Of a stretch of 50,698 bases of DNA, positions 16,014 to 23,756 are shown in pieces. Source of the stretch: Lachnospiraceae bacterium OF09-6. GTDB lineage: Bacteria; Bacillota; Clostridia; Lachnospirales; Lachnospiraceae. Within the stretch, counting starts at the first letter, position 1, and every line of letters starts with the position of its first letter. The stretch lies in the NCBI GenBank assembly GCA_003435055.1, contig QUMM01000025.1, positions 1-50,698 of the forward strand. Direction: 5' to 3'. The position numbers were made by a program, and so were the translations under genes. A model generated the notes under the pieces. It ran no database searches, was not told the DNA's origin, and was given only the letters and a program-made list of their open reading frames with translations.

Positions 16014-17006
16014 ATGACGGATCTCAGACAACTGCAATATTTTATCGCCTGCGTGGAGACAGGATCTTTCAGTGAAGCCGCCAGGATACTGTATACCACC
16101 CAGTCCAGTGTGAGTAAGGCTATGAAGGCAATGGAAGAATCCATGGGGTTTCTGCTGTTTGAGCGAATGCCAAAGGGCATTGTCCCTACAGCACAGGGAA
16201 GAAAGGTATACCGCTATGCCTGCAGAATTCTCAAAGAAGTGGAAGCTCTGAACCATATTTCCGCATCGGGGGAGACGAAATGGCTGAGGGTATCTACCAA
16301 TCCAAGTTCCTGGTTTGCAACGCAGTTCGTTTCGTTTTATAATCAGAATTATGAGAAGAATTATCACTGTCAGGTCTATACATCTGGTGTGCGTACTGTG
16401 ATGGAGCGGGTACGGGATTACAAAGATGATGTAGGGTTTATCTATCTGATGGAACATCGGGAGCAGGGATTTCAGTATGAACTTGGGAGAAATCATATGG
16501 AATTTGTGCCACTTCATCAGGTAGATGCCATGTTGTATCTGGGAGAACAGCATCCGGATTATGGGGACAACCGGGAGGTACCATCCTTATCCAGTCTGCG
16601 TTTTATTCAGAATTATCAGGATGAGTTCCTGAATGATGATATCTGGGAAGGAGAAGATGGAAGTCTCCTTTCCGAAAAGATGGATGTGTCGGTAGTCACC
16701 AACAGTGATTACATTATGGAAAGGATGCTGCGGGACGGAAAACTTGCCAACATCAGCGGCAATTATCTTCCTGGCAGTGAACGTAAAACAGACCGGGGAA
16801 TTTCCCTGAATCTGGAAGGCAGCAAGGTGACATTTGGCTACTTAAAACGAAAAAGAGAACCATTGGATGAGTTGGCACAGGAGTTTGTAGAATTCCTGAA
16901 GAAACAGCTGGCAGGGCCAATGGGGACGGAGTTTAATGGCTCTTTAGAGCCAGAAAACTCCGTCCCCACTGGCCTCCGGCAGAGGAGTGCAGAATATGAA
17001 GATTAA
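16014..17006 (+). CDS. LysR-family transcriptional regulator
   Basis: Winged-helix regulator with an N-terminal DNA-binding domain (LRQLQYFIACVETGSFSEAA, VSKAMKAMEE) and a substrate-binding domain of about 200 residues. It starts three bases after the methyltransferase stop, so it may regulate that unit. The natural C-terminus probably ended near FLKKQL; a 58-bp palindromic element (16916-16973) lies at this point and the frame continues through it, adding some 27 residues before stopping inside the next gene (16996-17006 overlap). The extra tail is repeat-encoded and probably unimportant. Confidence 0.9.
   Translation: MTDLRQLQYFIACVETGSFSEAARILYTTQSSVSKAMKAMEESMGFLLFERMPKGIVPTAQGRKVYRYACRILKEVEALNHISASGETKWLRVSTNPSSWFATQFVSFYNQNYEKNYHCQVYTSGVRTVMERVRDYKDDVGFIYLMEHREQGFQYELGRNHMEFVPLHQVDAMLYLGEQHPDYGDNREVPSLSSLRFIQNYQDEFLNDDIWEGEDGSLLSEKMDVSVVTNSDYIMERMLRDGKLANISGNYLPGSERKTDRGISLNLEGSKVTFGYLKRKREPLDELAQEFVEFLKKQLAGPMGTEFNGSLEPENSVPTGLRQRSAEYED
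16916..16973. repeat. 58-bp palindromic repeat, copy 1
   Basis: Hairpin of two 28-base arms around TT, with core GGGGACGGAGTT / AACTCCGTCCCC and inner GGCTCT/AGAGCC. Three arm mismatches. It lies inside the 3' end of the LysR reading frame, 22 bp before trpF. The same element occurs at 26838 and 29554. Confidence 0.9.
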
Positions 17007-17655
17007 GATTTGCGGACTGACAGATCTGAAAGAAGCGGAATATGTGAATCAAAATTACGTAGATTTTATAGGAATGGTTCTGTTTTTCCCGAAAAGTAAG
17101 CGTAATATTACACTGGAGCAGGCAGCAGGTATTGTGAAGTGTCTGGATCCGAAGATCCAGAAGGTAGCTGTTGTGGTTTCACCTTCTCTGGAACAGGTGA
17201 GAGCAATTGAGCAGACTGGATTTGATTATATTCAGATCCATGGGGAGATACCATCCGGATATGCAGAAAGCTGTTGTTTGCCAGTATTAAAAGCATTTAA
17301 CATTCGTGACATGAAAGATTTCTCGCAATACTCTGCAGATCCTGCCGTGGCCGGTTATGTGTTTGATGCCATCGAGCCTGGCAGTGGCCAGGTATTTGAC
17401 TGGAGCCTGGTAAAAGAAGTGCCGCGGGATGGGAAACTTTTCTTTCTGGCTGGAGGCCTGAATCCTGATAATGTGGCAGAGGCTATCCGTTCGGTTCATC
17501 CAGATGGAGTAGATGTATCCTCCGGAGTGGAATATGGCAGAGAACGCACTGGGAAAGATCCGGAAAAGGTCAGGAAGTTTGTCGAAGCTGCCCGGAAAGC
17601 CATTGGGGATAAGGCTGTTTGTGATCAGGTATATTGCAGACCGGAATCATGGTAA
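16996..17655 (+). CDS. trpF: phosphoribosylanthranilate isomerase
   Basis: TIM-barrel enzyme of tryptophan synthesis that converts phosphoribosylanthranilate to carboxyphenylamino-deoxyribulose phosphate. The general base C6 (KICGLT), the general acid D124 (YVFDAIEPGSG, followed by FDW) and the phosphate loop LAGGLNPDNV are present, so it should be active. The ATG at 16996 follows GAGGAG by eight bases; a GTG at 16987 is less likely. It is alone: no other trp genes lie here, unusual for an enzyme normally in the trp operon. It overlaps the end of the extended LysR frame by 11 bp, and its C-terminal tail (about 10 residues, DQVYCRPESW) looks like read-on past the domain. Confidence 0.9.
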   Translation: MKIKICGLTDLKEAEYVNQNYVDFIGMVLFFPKSKRNITLEQAAGIVKCLDPKIQKVAVVVSPSLEQVRAIEQTGFDYIQIHGEIPSGYAESCCLPVLKAFNIRDMKDFSQYSADPAVAGYVFDAIEPGSGQVFDWSLVKEVPRDGKLFFLAGGLNPDNVAEAIRSVHPDGVDVSSGVEYGRERTGKDPEKVRKFVEAARKAIGDKAVCDQVYCRPESW

Positions 17656-17666
17656 GGAATGAGAAA

Positions 17667-19070
17667 ATGAAAAAAGAATTATTGAGACTGGAGCATGTAG
17701 TACAGAAGTATGAAGGGCGAAAAGTTCTGAATGATTTCAAGCTTAATTTGTTTTGTGGTGAAATCGTCAATCTGGTCGGAATAAGAGACTATGAAAATGA
17801 TTGCTTAATGGATTTGTTTGCGGGAAAGATTCGGCTTATGGAGGGAAATTCCTTTTTAGAGGAAAAAACCATAGATTTAATGAAAAAAACCATTCCGGCT
17901 GTGATGAAGGTAATATGTATTCAGAAAAAGAATACATTGATTTCCCAGATGACAGTCGGTGAAAATCTGTTTGTTATAAAATCCAATGGTCATAAGTTGT
18001 TTCTGAATCATCATGCCTTGCGTCATCAGACGCATTATTTATTGGAGAAAGCGGGAATATCATTACAGGGAAGTGAACTGGTGTCAGATCTTCGACTTGC
18101 ACAATGCCATTTTATTGAAATATTAAGGGCACAGATACAAAATGCAAGATTGATTGTACTTGAAGATATTACAGGTACTTACAGTGATGTAGAAAAATCT
18201 CACTTATGTCAGATGCTGAAAGCAGCAGCAAAAGAAAATGTTGCTATATTGTATTTATCTTTTTACCCGAATGAAATATCTCAAATAGCAGACAGAACAA
18301 TTCTGGTACACAGAGGACAGCATATTCGAACATATTATAAAGGTGAAATAGAAAATGAAAAACTGACAGAATTAGTTCAGAAATTGAATTATGGAGGAAA
18401 TACACCTGTTTTGGAACATTCAACAGGGCGGGTTATTTTTGAAATAAAACATCTTAAAACAGAAAGTATGGCTGAACCATTTTCATATGCCTTGCGTGAG
18501 GGAGAAATCGCAGGACTTTATGACAATGGACAGAAAATATGTGACGAAATCATGAAAACAATATTTGAAAAAAGAAATTGGAAATCAGGAAATCTGTTAT
18601 TAGATGGAAAAATAGTAAAGCCATTTCAGAATGTGAATCAGCTGGTTAACAGCGGGATCATATTTCTTCCTGATGCAATAAAAAAGAATATATATATGGA
18701 TAATTTCTCAGAACAGGAAAATGTATTTTTCCCAATTTTGAAAAAAAATTCTCGATTCTTTTTTCAGAAAAATGAAAGAATGCAGAAATATGTATGGAAC
18801 GCATTCCAGGAGCTGTTAATGACATATTTTCCGGATGAGACACTAAATGGGAAATATCTCGAGATGAGTATTGGATATTACCGATATATTATAATGAATC
18901 CATATCTGATAGTATGTATCAATCCATATCGTTATGCAGACTCACTCATGTGTCGTATAATAGCTTTTTTTATAAAATATGCAGCATCAAAGGGGATTGC
19001 AGTTTTAATTATTTCAGGTGAGTATAAAGAAATGTTGCAGGTATGCGATCAGATTGTGGAATTAAAGTAG
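17667..19070 (+). CDS. ABC-ATPase homologue lacking all catalytic motifs
   Basis: A 467-residue protein with the two-domain layout of RbsA/MglA-type sugar ABC ATPases but with the catalytic motifs gone. Domain 1 keeps the start (LLRLEHVVQKYEGRKVLNDF, GEIVNLVG), but where Walker A should be it reads IRDYENDCL, the signature is LRLAQCHFIEI, and Walker B is LIVLEDITGTYSD. Domain 2 has GEIAGLYDNGQK, no LSGGQ, and LIVCINPYRYADS in place of Walker B. Fold-marking segments remain (VAILYLSFYPNEISQIADRTILV, split here as VAILYLSFY and ISQIADRTILV; VLIISGEYKEMLQVCDQIVEL likewise at the end). The frame is full length and unbroken, so it is not decaying. It starts 11 bp after trpF (AAGGA at 17654) but resembles the AT-rich importer block that follows. 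Likely a regulatory or structural pseudo-ATPase. Confidence 0.82.
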   Translation: MKKELLRLEHVVQKYEGRKVLNDFKLNLFCGEIVNLVGIRDYENDCLMDLFAGKIRLMEGNSFLEEKTIDLMKKTIPAVMKVICIQKKNTLISQMTVGENLFVIKSNGHKLFLNHHALRHQTHYLLEKAGISLQGSELVSDLRLAQCHFIEILRAQIQNARLIVLEDITGTYSDVEKSHLCQMLKAAAKENVAILYLSFYPNEISQIADRTILVHRGQHIRTYYKGEIENEKLTELVQKLNYGGNTPVLEHSTGRVIFEIKHLKTESMAEPFSYALREGEIAGLYDNGQKICDEIMKTIFEKRNWKSGNLLLDGKIVKPFQNVNQLVNSGIIFLPDAIKKNIYMDNFSEQENVFFPILKKNSRFFFQKNERMQKYVWNAFQELLMTYFPDETLNGKYLEMSIGYYRYIIMNPYLIVCINPYRYADSLMCRIIAFFIKYAASKGIAVLIISGEYKEMLQVCDQIVELK

Positions 19071-19073
19071 ACA

Positions 19074-19098
19074 GGGAGCGTAAAGCTCCCCGTTTTAG
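19074..19098 (+). terminator. terminator after the ABC-like gene
   Basis: Stem GGGAGC/GCTCCC (19074-19079, 19085-19090) followed by CGTTTTAGTTTT. It overlaps the 3' end of the convergent esterase gene. Confidence 0.8.
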
Positions 19099-19973
19099 TT
19101 TTGGATGCAGTGTTTAAAAAAATCAGCCATAGAATTGATCGCTTCTATAGCAGAAGGAGTGTTATCGTAGGTAAATCCGTGAAGCTCGTCTGGATATTGA
19201 TGCAGTGAGACCGAGACACCTGATTTTTCTAACATAGAAGCGTACTGTATCCCTTCTTCATAAAGAGAATCGTGACCACAGGTAATAATGAATGCTGGTG
19301 GCATATTGTGTAAGTTTTCTGCTTTGGTAAAAATAGGACTTATTTCTGGAAAAGCAGCATCATAAGAACCAACATAGCAGGCATTAAATAATTCGGCAAG
19401 ATCAGGCGGAATACAACCGGTCGGAGCAGGCTTCTCTTTGGCTGGTGTTTTTAGATCTAAAGGTGGATAATCCAGTATCTGTCCTTTAAAGAAAAACTCT
19501 CTTCTTTCCTGGCAACGCAGGCAGGTAACAGTAGCAAGATTTGCTCCGGCAGAATGACCGCCAATCACCATTTTTTCAGTATCAATGCCCAGATCCTGTG
19601 CATGCTCAACATAGAATCGAATGGTTTCATAGATAGAATCGAGTGCAGCTGGAAAAGGATATTCTGGTGCCTTTGGGTAGTCAATGCTGATAAATTTTGC
19701 ATGTGGGACTACTCTGCGCATTTGCAGAATGATTTGCTCATCAACATCTGCGGTATTAAAGATGAAGCCGCCTCCGTGCAAATCAATCATGAATGGCTCT
19801 GGTGTATCGGAGCCAAATCCATATTCTAACACGGTAATATCACCAACAGTTGTGGGAACGATACGCTTGCGTGCCATATGTGCAACATCCAGCCCTTTCG
19901 CACAATTCTTTTTATGTTCGCTTTCTCTGGCTTGTTTTACAAGTGTTGAGATATCTGCTTTTATATCTGACAT
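19095..19973 (-). CDS. alpha/beta-hydrolase, HSL-type esterase
   Basis: A 292-residue carboxylesterase of the hormone-sensitive-lipase family (abhydrolase 3). The oxyanion motif HGGG is at 66-69, the nucleophile S141 in GGHSAGAN, the acid D235 in CGHDSLYEEG and the base H265 in ELHGF: a complete catalytic triad. No signal peptide, so it acts inside the cell. The ATG at 19973 has AAGGAGGA at ideal distance; longer in-frame starts upstream lack one. It is divergent from the sugar-binding-protein gene and shares a 230-bp control region with it, which suggests that it removes acyl groups from the imported sugar or glycoside. Confidence 0.92.
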   Translation of the reverse strand: MSDIKADISTLVKQARESEHKKNCAKGLDVAHMARKRIVPTTVGDITVLEYGFGSDTPEPFMIDLHGGGFIFNTADVDEQIILQMRRVVPHAKFISIDYPKAPEYPFPAALDSIYETIRFYVEHAQDLGIDTEKMVIGGHSAGANLATVTCLRCQERREFFFKGQILDYPPLDLKTPAKEKPAPTGCIPPDLAELFNACYVGSYDAAFPEISPIFTKAENLHNMPPAFIITCGHDSLYEEGIQYASMLEKSGVSVSLHQYPDELHGFTYDNTPSAIEAINSMADFFKHCIQN

Positions 19974-20028
19974 ATCATAATCCTCCTTATCGTAAGAGAA
20001 TCCTGAGATTGTGTTAAAAACTGAGATT

Positions 20029-20037
20029 ATTATAACA
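20029..20037 (-). promoter_or_regulatory. extended -10 promoter of the esterase gene
   Basis: On the minus strand TGTTATAAT, a perfect extended -10; the -35 region is poor. It lies 56 bp upstream of the ATG. Confidence 0.65.
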
Positions 20038-20100
20038 TACAAACAACATCTGTGGCTGCAAACAGTGAAAAAAGTGAAATTTACCTACCAAAAGATAAAA

Positions 20101-20129
20101 TTGTCACATTGAGAAGAAATGTGCATAAT
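20101..20129 (+). promoter_or_regulatory. promoter of the second sugar importer
   Basis: TTGTCA (20101-20106), 17 bp, CATAAT (20124-20129). A 14-bp direct repeat TTGTGTTAAAAACT lies on both sides of it (20009-20022 and 20159-20172), 150 bp apart, as candidate regulator sites. Confidence 0.65.
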
Positions 20130-20205
20130 GCTACAATAATTCCAGAATCATTGATGATTTGTGTTAAAAACTACAATGCATGGAAGACATGAAGGGGGAA
20201 AAAAG

Positions 20206-21216
20206 ATGAAAAAGAGATTTAAAAAGAAAGTTTTGTTGTCATTGGTGACAGCTGCTGTGACATGTGTTTCAGCAATGGGAATGGTAAATGCAGAAGAAAC
20301 AAATAGTACAGAAGAAGCAAAAGGTGTGGATGGTTCACTGGTAGGATTCTGTGCACTGGATACAGGAAATGCTTTTGTTGCAGGTCTGGCGGAGGATACG
20401 AAGTCACTCTTAGAAGCTGATGGGGCGGAAGTTCAGATTGCGGATGCGTCACTGGATTCATCCAAACAGATAAGTCAGATTGAAAATTTTGCTGTAATGG
20501 GAGCTGATGCAATTATTGTAATTCCAGTAGATCCAGACAGCCTTACAGATTCCATAAAATATGCACAGGAGCAGGGAGCCAAAGTACTGGTTATGAATGG
20601 TGATACAAAAGCGTATGACTGCTTTATGACATCAGATCGATATGAAATAGGAAAGGCTGCGGCACAGCTTGCTGCAAACTGGATTGATGAAACGTTTCCA
20701 GATGCTGAAGATGGATCTGTAGAAGTAGCTATTTTTGAAAGTAGAACAAATCCGGAAGAGGCAAACAATTCAGATGGAATGCATGAGATTACGAATTTGT
20801 GTCCTAAGGCCAACATTGTAAAAGTAGTGGATGGAATCGCAACAAATCAGGCGGCACAGGAGGCTGCATCTACACTTTTCCAGACAAATCCAGATGTAAA
20901 GGTGGTATTGTGTTTTAATGGAGAAGGATGCCTTGGGGTAAATGAATATGCTATGTCAAGCGGAAATGTGGAAAAAAGTGAATTCGCAACGTTTGGAGCT
21001 GACTGGTCAGATCAGATTGCAGAAGAAATACATAAATCTCTGACGGATGAGAGTCTGTATCGTGGAAGTGTAAAATTTGGAAGTGATAATATTCCACAAA
21101 ATGCATATGAAATTGTTACGAAGATGCTGACTGGACAGCCATATGAAAAAGTTCAGCTTGATCCAATTGTTACTGTTGACAAAACCAATATTGATAAATA
21201 TTATAAGGCGGAATAG
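20206..21216 (+). CDS. sugar ABC transporter substrate-binding protein
   Basis: Exported RbsB-type binding protein, 336 residues. The signal peptide covers about residues 1-30 (basic KKRFKKK, hydrophobic core, cleavage near VNAEE). The mature protein starts with GSLVGFCALDTGNAFVAGL and has ADAIIVIPVDPDSL, a typical ribose-family ligand-site segment. I use the ATG at 20206, preceded by AGGGGGAAAA; an in-frame ATG at 20161 would spoil the signal peptide. First gene of an importer operon that runs on to a two-component system and a DUF3237 protein. Ligand unknown. Confidence 0.92.
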   Translation: MKKRFKKKVLLSLVTAAVTCVSAMGMVNAEETNSTEEAKGVDGSLVGFCALDTGNAFVAGLAEDTKSLLEADGAEVQIADASLDSSKQISQIENFAVMGADAIIVIPVDPDSLTDSIKYAQEQGAKVLVMNGDTKAYDCFMTSDRYEIGKAAAQLAANWIDETFPDAEDGSVEVAIFESRTNPEEANNSDGMHEITNLCPKANIVKVVDGIATNQAAQEAASTLFQTNPDVKVVLCFNGEGCLGVNEYAMSSGNVEKSEFATFGADWSDQIAEEIHKSLTDESLYRGSVKFGSDNIPQNAYEIVTKMLTGQPYEKVQLDPIVTVDKTNIDKYYKAE

Positions 21217-21225
21217 TAAAAGCAG

Positions 21226-21255
21226 AGAGCAGTGTGGAACTTTTCCCACTGCTCT
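21226..21255 (+). terminator. intercistronic hairpin after binding-protein gene
   Basis: AGAGCAGTG/CACTGCTCT stem, extended by a weaker inner helix, followed by TTACT. Like the hairpin at 8725 it separates a binding-protein gene from its ATPase gene and probably lowers downstream expression. Confidence 0.75.
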
Positions 21256-21279
21256 TTACTATAACAGGGGGGATTAAAT

Positions 21280-22764
21280 TTGGAAAAAGAAATATCTCTG
21301 GCATTAAAAAATATTACAAAGCGTTATCCTGGTGTTGTTGCCTTAAATGATTATTCTATCGAATTTTACAAAGGAGAAATTCATGCTCTTGTGGGAGAAA
21401 ATGGAGCAGGAAAATCAACGTTAATAAAAGTAATATCAGGTGCTATTGAACCTGATGAGGGAAGAATCTGGATAGAAGGAAACGAATATCATGCAATGAA
21501 CCCTGCAAAAGCAAGAGAACTTGGAATAGAAGTGATTTATCAGGAGTTTAATCTGATCGAAACACTTTCAGCAGCTGAAAATATTTTTCTTGGATGTAAA
21601 ACAGGAAAATTAGTGAATCAGAAGATCATGAATGATAAGGCAAAGCAATTGTTTCAGGAATTTGAAATTGATATAGCTCCGGATTCTATGATTCGAGATT
21701 TGTCACCAGCGCAGCAGCAGATAATAGAGATCCTGAAAGCAGTTTCAAAAAATGCACAGATACTGATTATGGATGAGCCAACAGCACCACTTACGATGAA
21801 AGAGGTGGAACTCCTTTTTAAAATTATAAATAAGCTTCAGAAAGAAGGAGTAACGATTATTTACATTTCACATCGGCTGGACGAAATTTTTGAAATTGCA
21901 GATCGTGTAACGGTTATGCGAGATGGAAATTACATAGGGACAAAATTGATATCAGAAACAAATAAAAAGCAATTAGTAGCAGAAATGGTTGGAAGAGAAT
22001 TGCAAGAAACTTATCCAGATGCTAAGATGGTATTGGGAGAAACTGCATTAGAGTTACAGAATGTAAGTGGAAATGGATGTAACAATATCTCATTCAATGT
22101 AAAACATGGTGAAATCCTTGGTATTGCAGGACTTGTGGGGGCAGGAAGAACCGAATTAATGCGTATGGTATATGGCGCAGATCATATGGTAAGCGGAACC
22201 ATTCTTGTTGATGGAAAGAAAGTGAAAATCCATCACCCCAAAGATGCCATTCGCTATGGAATAGGATTAATACCGGAAGACCGAAAGAATCAGGGATGCT
22301 TCTTAAATATGGATGTTTCCTGGAATATTTCCCTTATGAATATTCGTGAATTACAACGATATGGTGTACTGAGCAATGAAAAGATACGCAATAATGCAAA
22401 TAAGTATGTAGATGCGCTGCATATCAAAGTGCCTGATATTTTAGTGAAGGCTTCCACATTAAGTGGTGGAAATCAGCAGAAAGTAGCGTTAGCCAAGACA
22501 CTTGCCGCAAAATGCAATATATTGATTTTCGATGAGCCAACAAGAGGTATTGATGTGGGAGCTAAACATGAAATATATCTGTTGATGCGTGAGTACGTGA
22601 ATCAGGGAAATACAATTATTATGATATCCTCTGACATGGAAGAACTGCTTGGTATGTCTGACAGAATCGTGGTTATTCGAAATGGAGAAAAAGCGGGCGA
22701 ATTGGAAAAAGAGGATTTCTCACAGGTAAAAGTTCTGGAATATGCATCCGGGCTGGTAGAATAA
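21280..22764 (+). CDS. sugar ABC transporter ATPase (RbsA-like)
   Basis: Complete 494-residue tandem ATPase. Domain 1: Walker A GENGAGKST near residue 40, signature LSPAQQQIIEIL, Walker B ILIMDEPTAPLT and H-loop IYISHRLDE. Domain 2: degenerate Walker A GLVGAGRTE, signature LSGGNQQKVAL, Walker B ILIFDEPTRGIDVG, as usual for this family. The start codon is TTG at 21280, supported by GGGGGGA seven bases ahead; no ATG fits. It is the intact counterpart of the motif-less homologue at 17667, and works with the permease at 22779. Confidence 0.93.
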   Translation: MEKEISLALKNITKRYPGVVALNDYSIEFYKGEIHALVGENGAGKSTLIKVISGAIEPDEGRIWIEGNEYHAMNPAKARELGIEVIYQEFNLIETLSAAENIFLGCKTGKLVNQKIMNDKAKQLFQEFEIDIAPDSMIRDLSPAQQQIIEILKAVSKNAQILIMDEPTAPLTMKEVELLFKIINKLQKEGVTIIYISHRLDEIFEIADRVTVMRDGNYIGTKLISETNKKQLVAEMVGRELQETYPDAKMVLGETALELQNVSGNGCNNISFNVKHGEILGIAGLVGAGRTELMRMVYGADHMVSGTILVDGKKVKIHHPKDAIRYGIGLIPEDRKNQGCFLNMDVSWNISLMNIRELQRYGVLSNEKIRNNANKYVDALHIKVPDILVKASTLSGGNQQKVALAKTLAAKCNILIFDEPTRGIDVGAKHEIYLLMREYVNQGNTIIMISSDMEELLGMSDRIVVIRNGEKAGELEKEDFSQVKVLEYASGLVE

Positions 22765-22778
22765 GAGAGGTGAATGAG

Positions 22779-23741
22779 ATGTTGGAAAAAAATGAGAAAC
22801 ATGGACTGTTGTTTTATATGAAGGAATTAACTCTGGTAATAGTGTTGTTTGTCCTTTTGCTGCTATTTTATTGCTTTGCACCGAAGTTTATGACGATAGA
22901 AAATATAAAAAATATTTTAGTACAAAATGCTTATATTATCGTATCATCCATTGGAATGGCCTTTGTTATCATCGGTGGTGGAATAGATCTTTCGGTTGGA
23001 TACCAGATTTCTCTGGTAGGGGTAATCACTACCATATCAATACAATGGTTTCATTTACCGGTATGGTGTTCTGTATTAATCGGATTGATGATAGGAACAT
23101 TATTAGGTGCAATAAACGGGTTTTTGTCAGTAAAGCTGCAGGTACATCCGATGGTTATTACATTGGCAACAATGGCCATATATCAGGGAATTTCCTATAT
23201 CATAACAAATTCAAATTCCATCTATGGTTTGCCAGACTCTTTCAAATTTATTGGACAGGGAAAAATATTGGAAATCCCAGTTAGTATTATCATAACTGTT
23301 ATAGTATTAATAGGTGCGACATTTTTCCTTTCCAAGACTTATCCGGGACGCTATATTTATGCATTAGGAGGAAATGGAGAGGCGGCCAGACTTTCCGGAG
23401 TGAATACATCAGCCATGAGGGTAATTTCATTTGCAATATGTGGTTTCTTTGTAGCAGTGGCATCTATTTTGCTGGTGTCCAGAAGTGGATCTATGAACTC
23501 ATCAGTAGGTGCAGGAACAGAGTTTACCTGTATTACAGCAGCAGTGCTCGGAGGAGTAAGCATGGCAGGTGGGGAAGGAAAAGTCTGGAAAGTGTGCGTC
23601 GGGGCCATTATTTTAGGTGTATTGTCTAATGGAATGCAGTTTGTTGGACTTGGCGTTTACCCACAATATGTGGCGAAAGGTATTATTCTTATGGCAGCCA
23701 TCAGTTTTGATACTTATCAGAAAACTGCAAAAAGTAAGTAA
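22779..23741 (+). CDS. sugar ABC transporter permease (RbsC-like)
   Basis: Membrane subunit of the importer, 320 residues, about nine hydrophobic segments. Family blocks: SSIGMAFVIIGGGIDLSVG, VHPMVITLATMAIYQG and AAVLGGVSMAGGEGKVW. I use the ATG at 22779 because GAGAGG lies eight bases ahead; the in-frame GTG at 22770 overlaps that ribosome site. The gene follows the ATPase by 14 bp and precedes the response regulator by 15 bp, so the whole set is one operon. Confidence 0.93.
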   Translation: MLEKNEKHGLLFYMKELTLVIVLFVLLLLFYCFAPKFMTIENIKNILVQNAYIIVSSIGMAFVIIGGGIDLSVGYQISLVGVITTISIQWFHLPVWCSVLIGLMIGTLLGAINGFLSVKLQVHPMVITLATMAIYQGISYIITNSNSIYGLPDSFKFIGQGKILEIPVSIIITVIVLIGATFFLSKTYPGRYIYALGGNGEAARLSGVNTSAMRVISFAICGFFVAVASILLVSRSGSMNSSVGAGTEFTCITAAVLGGVSMAGGEGKVWKVCVGAIILGVLSNGMQFVGLGVYPQYVAKGIILMAAISFDTYQKTAKSK

Positions 23742-23756
23742 TTTGGAGGCAAATCT

